Shown here: positions 59,656-64,000 of the stretch, one piece after another | How positions within the stretch are numbered: the first letter of the stretch is position 1 | Layout of the letters: every line of letters starts with the position of its first letter | From: Tyto alba | Lineage: Eukaryota > Chordata > Aves > Strigiformes > Tytonidae | Assembly (NCBI RefSeq): GCF_018691265.1 | Contig: NW_024881296.1 | Span: forward strand, 6,913,427 to 6,977,426 | DNA length: 64,000 nt | Direction of reading: 5' to 3' | Notes under the pieces: model-generated | The model's input: the letters and a program-made list of their open reading frames with translations, nothing else | Told to the model about the DNA's origin: nothing | Databases searched by the model: none | Translations under genes and position numbers: made by a program

Positions 59656-62600
59656 CCATAAATATAATAACTTAGTTGAAACTTTCTTCCTTTTCACAGT
59701 GATTTTTCCCCATGAGAGCTTATAAGGAAAGCAAACGGGGATACTTCTTTGCTCATGAATATATTGATCTTACAAAGAGTATGAATGGTGTGTAACTGAG
59801 GAAGAACCATCCCCTGAGGGGACAGCAGAACCCTGGAAGAAACTGATCCGCTGCAGCACCCCCAGCCTTCTGCAACACCCAGAAATCCGCTAGTTGCATT
59901 AGACCCATGGAAATCTGCCTGGCAGTCTCCTCTGTCCATATCTGCTGTTTGGTTTTGTATGTATTTCTAATCCATCCGTGGACTCCCAGTCCTGCTTTTA
60001 AGGGCATATAAAAGATAAGCCTCTCCCCCATAGAGGGTGAGAGTGAAGGGGGAATGCCTGCCTTGCCAAGCAGTGCCCAGGCCATCAACAGGCAACACAG
60101 CCACCACTTCCCCAGCGCCTACAGCCCCGCGCTCACTGGTGTGGGGTTCTGTGCTCCCTGATAGCCAGGCACCCTTACAGCTGCTGCCTGGGCTGCCGGG
60201 GAGGGCAAAGGCTTTAGTAAACAAGAAGCGGATGCAACACCCAGGCTTGATGCTCAGTCCTCAGACCAAGAGTCCTTGCTCTGAGGAAGGCACAGCAGCA
60301 GCTGTCTAAAAGTTCACTTTGATTTCAAAGTCCAGCTGCCCCCACAGTCTTGGGGAATGGCGGCATGGGCTTTGCCCTTTTCAGCTGTGTGGAGGAAAGG
60401 CAAAGAGGGATGGCACCAGAACGTGGCATCCCAAGTCAGAAGCGTTTGCCTGCTTTATCCCAGCCTGCCCACTCCCCTCCCCTCTCCCCAAGAGGATGCT
60501 GGCACCGATCATGAGCCCGCTGAGGTCCCGGGGGATGACACCATCTGCAGTGAGGTTGATGAATTAGATTCTGCACGCCAATGGCAGGCAGCAAAGACAA
60601 CACCCTGCCCACTTGGCTGATGCAGAGGTAATGAAGGGGGAAGAAACCTTGTTTTGTCATTGTGTCTCTTCCTGAACATATTCCAGCCAAATGTTTCCCT
60701 ACCACTTCTCATTTGTGAAGGCAACCCCCGCAATGACTCCCACAGCAAATTCAGCACTAGCAATGACAGCTTCCATGCACTGGTTCTTCTATGAATCCTG
60801 TCTTTATGATCCTACAAGGATTAATTTGGCTCTGCTAAAGTGTCTTACTTTGGGTACGTAAACAGCATAAGAACAGAGTCATGTTTTTTTTTCTCGGTCT
60901 GTCTCGCTTATGGGTTAAGCACCTCTTTCGTGTGGGACAAACAATTCAAAAAGGTGTAGTTTCGTTAATAGTCACAGTCATACCCAACACAGGTGCTCGT
61001 ACTCAGGTTTTACGTTGCTTTTCACGTGGAAAGCAATGCCAAACTTCTAGCTGGTGACGGATTTTTTCAAACCTGAGGAAAACTTTGCAATGTGACCCCA
61101 GATGATTACTCAAGAGCATGTCCCAGATGTGTCACATCTCCATGACTGATGGCTGCCAGATGGTGGCTTTGGAGAGGGGAGAAACAGGTACCATTTTAAC
61201 ATGTTTTTGTCTAATGTGAGCCCTTGATCCTCAGGAGAAGGCAAGCACATGGTATGCAAGAGGCTGTGTCCCTGGAGATGTCAGATTAAATACAGAACCT
61301 CAGGAACATCTCATTTTGACTTGCACCATCGGCACTTTCTAAGTTTTGTCCCAGGATCGTGAGGGCTGATCATCTGCATACCCCAAAACAGACAAGCAGG
61401 GAGAAAAGGGAATCCAGGCTGTTCCCATCCTGACAGGAGCTAGGTCTTTGCAGCACACAAACCCTGAAAAAACCCTTTACAGGAAACACAGTGAGAACCA
61501 CTGCTGGGGCAGGCACAACCCTCGGGGGCTGAATTGCTCCTCAGTGGTCAAGGGATGTTCTGGTGGTGTGGCAAGGGCACTGACAGCTCATGGGGGTCCC
61601 GCCATGCAAGAGGGGCATGATCCAGCTATGTGTTTTGGCTGGACTGAGGGGCTTCAGTCGTCAGAGTTCAGGTTTCTTCATAGAATCCCACTATGTATAG
61701 GAAATGTCACTCACAACACATTTACAAAGCAGGAAATTATAAGAAAACACCAGCTGATATGAATAATTAACATATTTATCAATTGCTGCTTGATTTCACA
61801 CATGAGATCCTCTCTTCTGAGATACGGCCCCTCCCAAAATGCTTAAAATCTATATGGAAAAAAAAATTGCAGAAAATTTGAAAAAAATTCCTTGATTTCT
61901 CAGACCAAGGACTAGGTCATGATATTCCCAGCTAACAATGCCAATAATGCAAATCAGTTTGTCTTTCTGTGCAAACCTCACTACCAGCAGCTTGGGTGAA
62001 GAGACCATCTCCTTTCATTAGAGACACTGTGAAATAACAAGGGGCAAACCTTCCTGTGGCAGAACTTTCCCGTGGTAGGTAACTTCTTTTTCTGCTAGTT
62101 AAGTACACAAAGAAACCTTCTGCCTTCAGTGAACAGCCTGGTTTGATACGATAACAAAGAGCTGAAAGGTGCCTGTTAATAGCAGATAATCCTATTGTAG
62201 GTAAGCAGACAGCTGTTTCCACAAAACCTTTCAGAGGGATGGAACTTCTGCCCACCCTAGCCCATGCCTAGCTCTTTGTGCCAGGAGGTAGAGAGACAGC
62301 ACACCTTTTTTTGCCTCCAGACCCTGGCTGCAGGTTCAGGTCCCTCAGTAGCTTCCTGCAGGGTCAGAATTCATTCCTCTAAAGTGAACACTCGGGACTA
62401 CAGTGCCTTGAATTATTTACTGTTACTAATTTATATAATGAATGCAACTTTTTGTTCCCATTCATGAAGCCTCCGCGAAGAGGAAATGCCTTTTACAAGC
62501 ATGTTCTTTCTTTACAAGAGTTTGCATTAGTTCATGTTTTGTTTTAGAGCTAACAGCTCTGAGAATTAGCAGTCAATTGCTGTACAACCTGTGACCAAAG

Positions 62601-63599
62601 CTGCCATCCAATTTTTTCTTTGATTGGGACAACCAAAGAATTTCAACCAAGACTTGCGTCCTCTCCCAGCAACTGCTGAGTAAATCTAACATGATTTTTA
62701 GAGTTGTTTTTTTTTTTTAAATAGACCCAGGAGTGCTATTCAGGCACAGCTTTTTTTTAATGATGGTATTTATGATGTTTGGTTTTTACAAGTAAGTCTT
62801 CAAGTCAGAATCCATTCTTGACTGTAAAAGGCAATAAAAGGGACTAGAGGCACCAGTGATGTAAGTCAGCAGCTTTTATTTTTACAGGCATTTCTAAATA
62901 CTCATTTGTTGTATTAAGCAAAGAGTCTCTCTTGCCAAATAAACAAAAGGTGGCAAGTTGTAAGATAGAGTAAATACTATCACAGAAGCTGTATGAAAAC
63001 CTTGTCCAACCAGATGGACAAGTTAGCAGCCTACTCAAAATCTTATGTGGTAGCTTTAGATACCATTTTGAAGTGAGTGTCCCTCCAGCCTTTTTGTCCA
63101 ATACAAGAAGAATGTATGGGTCAGAAGAGGGGATCCAAACTTCATTCTTCACCTCTTAGTGCTCTTGATGATCGGGCACACACACCCCCATGCATGCACA
63201 CAAACGCAAAGGAGACAGTTGCATACTGCATCACCAGTCTACCTGGTGAAACTGACTGGTTTCAGTGCAGATAATCCACATTCCTTACTTCTCCAAACAG
63301 CACAATAGAAATGTCAGTGACCCTTTGAGTAGTCTGACATGGACATGGCAAACTCTCTGTCAAAGTCCCATTGAATTATTGGGAGCTGGATCAAACCAGA
63401 AATTTCTTTCCCTGCTATTGGCAGCCTTTTGCAGTTCTGAAATGTGTCTCTTAAGGCCTGATTTCAGGTGCTGATGTTCAAGCCAGTGCAAAAACAAAGG
63501 CTGCAGAATACATGTATCTGCAGTAGCACATAACATATTCAGCTATTCCTTGCAGTAGGAGCCAGCTGATTCATGCTTCATTAACCTGCACAAAATTTG
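59656..63599. other. Unassigned non-coding DNA, about 3.9 kb
   Basis: No gene recognised. GC-richer at 60040-60600, where opposed frames of 82-111 codons shadow one another. Poly(T) at 62706-62719. Frames of 107 (61932-62255, -) and 102 (62844-63152, -) codons lack known motifs. Confidence 0.4.
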
Positions 63600-63900
63600 T
63601 AGTCTTCCCTCTATCCCTAAGCAATAATTAACAGCTGAGTGCTGTAATGACTTCATGTTTTACTAAGACTGCATTTTTTACTAAATATAAAACAGAACAT
63701 TAAGGGGTATTACCATCAATAATTAAAAACTGAACTACCACTATCCAAATAAATGAAAAGAGTATGTTTTATAATGCATGATTCTTGCTCTTATATTGCA
63801 TTTAGTCGCTTCCTAATTTGCAACACCTAGTGATTCACTGCAAATTAATGCTATTCTAATGCACATATGTTTTACCAATGAATCTTTAAACATCTGTTCT
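63600..63900. other. AT-rich block with clustered homeodomain/POU-like words
   Basis: Several taat-type words and 'ataatgcatg' / 'attctaatgcac' fall within 300 AT-rich bases. Such clusters are seen in conserved non-coding enhancers, but also arise by composition alone. Nothing here shows conservation. Confidence 0.15.
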
Positions 63901-64000
63901 TATTTTCTCTCTGTCAAAGGTACCTGTGAGTGCAACTGGGAGAGAAAGCAATTGGCCAGCAGAAAAGAATGAAAGGTATAGAGACACACAAGAAACCCAT

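Noticed and set aside
1..64000. Search for tRNA, rRNA, CRISPR arrays, phage or bacterial operons, and telomere or satellite arrays
   Set aside because: No clover-leaf B-box context, no regularly spaced repeats, no operon-like gene packing and no long satellite unit were seen. The window looks like vertebrate non-coding DNA throughout.

Overview
This window reads as ordinary, CpG-poor, moderately AT-rich vertebrate nuclear DNA, most likely from a neoavian bird. The evidence for a bird is an ERVL-type solo LTR in the style common in bird genomes (6880-7458), several CR1 LINE fragments of different ages, and ancient MIR and reptile-type inverted-repeat elements that are now strongly decayed. No protein-coding gene, rRNA, tRNA, CRISPR array or complete autonomous mobile element could be recognised. 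Apart from that LTR, which carries TATA and polyadenylation-like signals, nothing looks like a whole functional unit. The best overall reading is an intergenic stretch or the inside of a very long intron. Every assignment rests on reading the sequence by eye, with no database search.

Layout. 0-5 kb: an old CR1 body on the minus strand (755-1622) and a first ancient inverted-repeat relic (4819-4912). 5-10 kb: the solo LTR with a 5-bp target duplication, a second inverted-repeat relic (8143-8248) and a GC-richer patch with splice-like signals (9228-9619). 10-22 kb: two more old CR1 pieces (about 15.45 and 15.86 kb), small tandem repeats and microsatellites. 22-28 kb: two minus-strand exon-like segments (22772-22816 and 25151-25353) and a CR1 3' end (27846-27955). 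28-41 kb: microsatellites, a long pyrimidine-rich tract (31170-31470), GC-richer patches and a large (CAAA)n tract (36554-36664). 41.6-42.4 kb: the most coding-like part of the + strand. 44-48 kb: two clear MIR SINE copies. 50.7-50.95 kb: the only CpG-island-like segment, a possible promoter. 51-64 kb: mostly unassigned DNA with simple repeats.

There is no set of genes here whose joint function can be described. The items most worth following are the exon-like segments and the CpG-rich patch. If any are real they would belong to one or more genes or long non-coding RNAs with large introns. Chance alone should produce some such signals in 64 kb, so they carry low confidence. I found no sign of a new defence, mobile or biosynthetic system.
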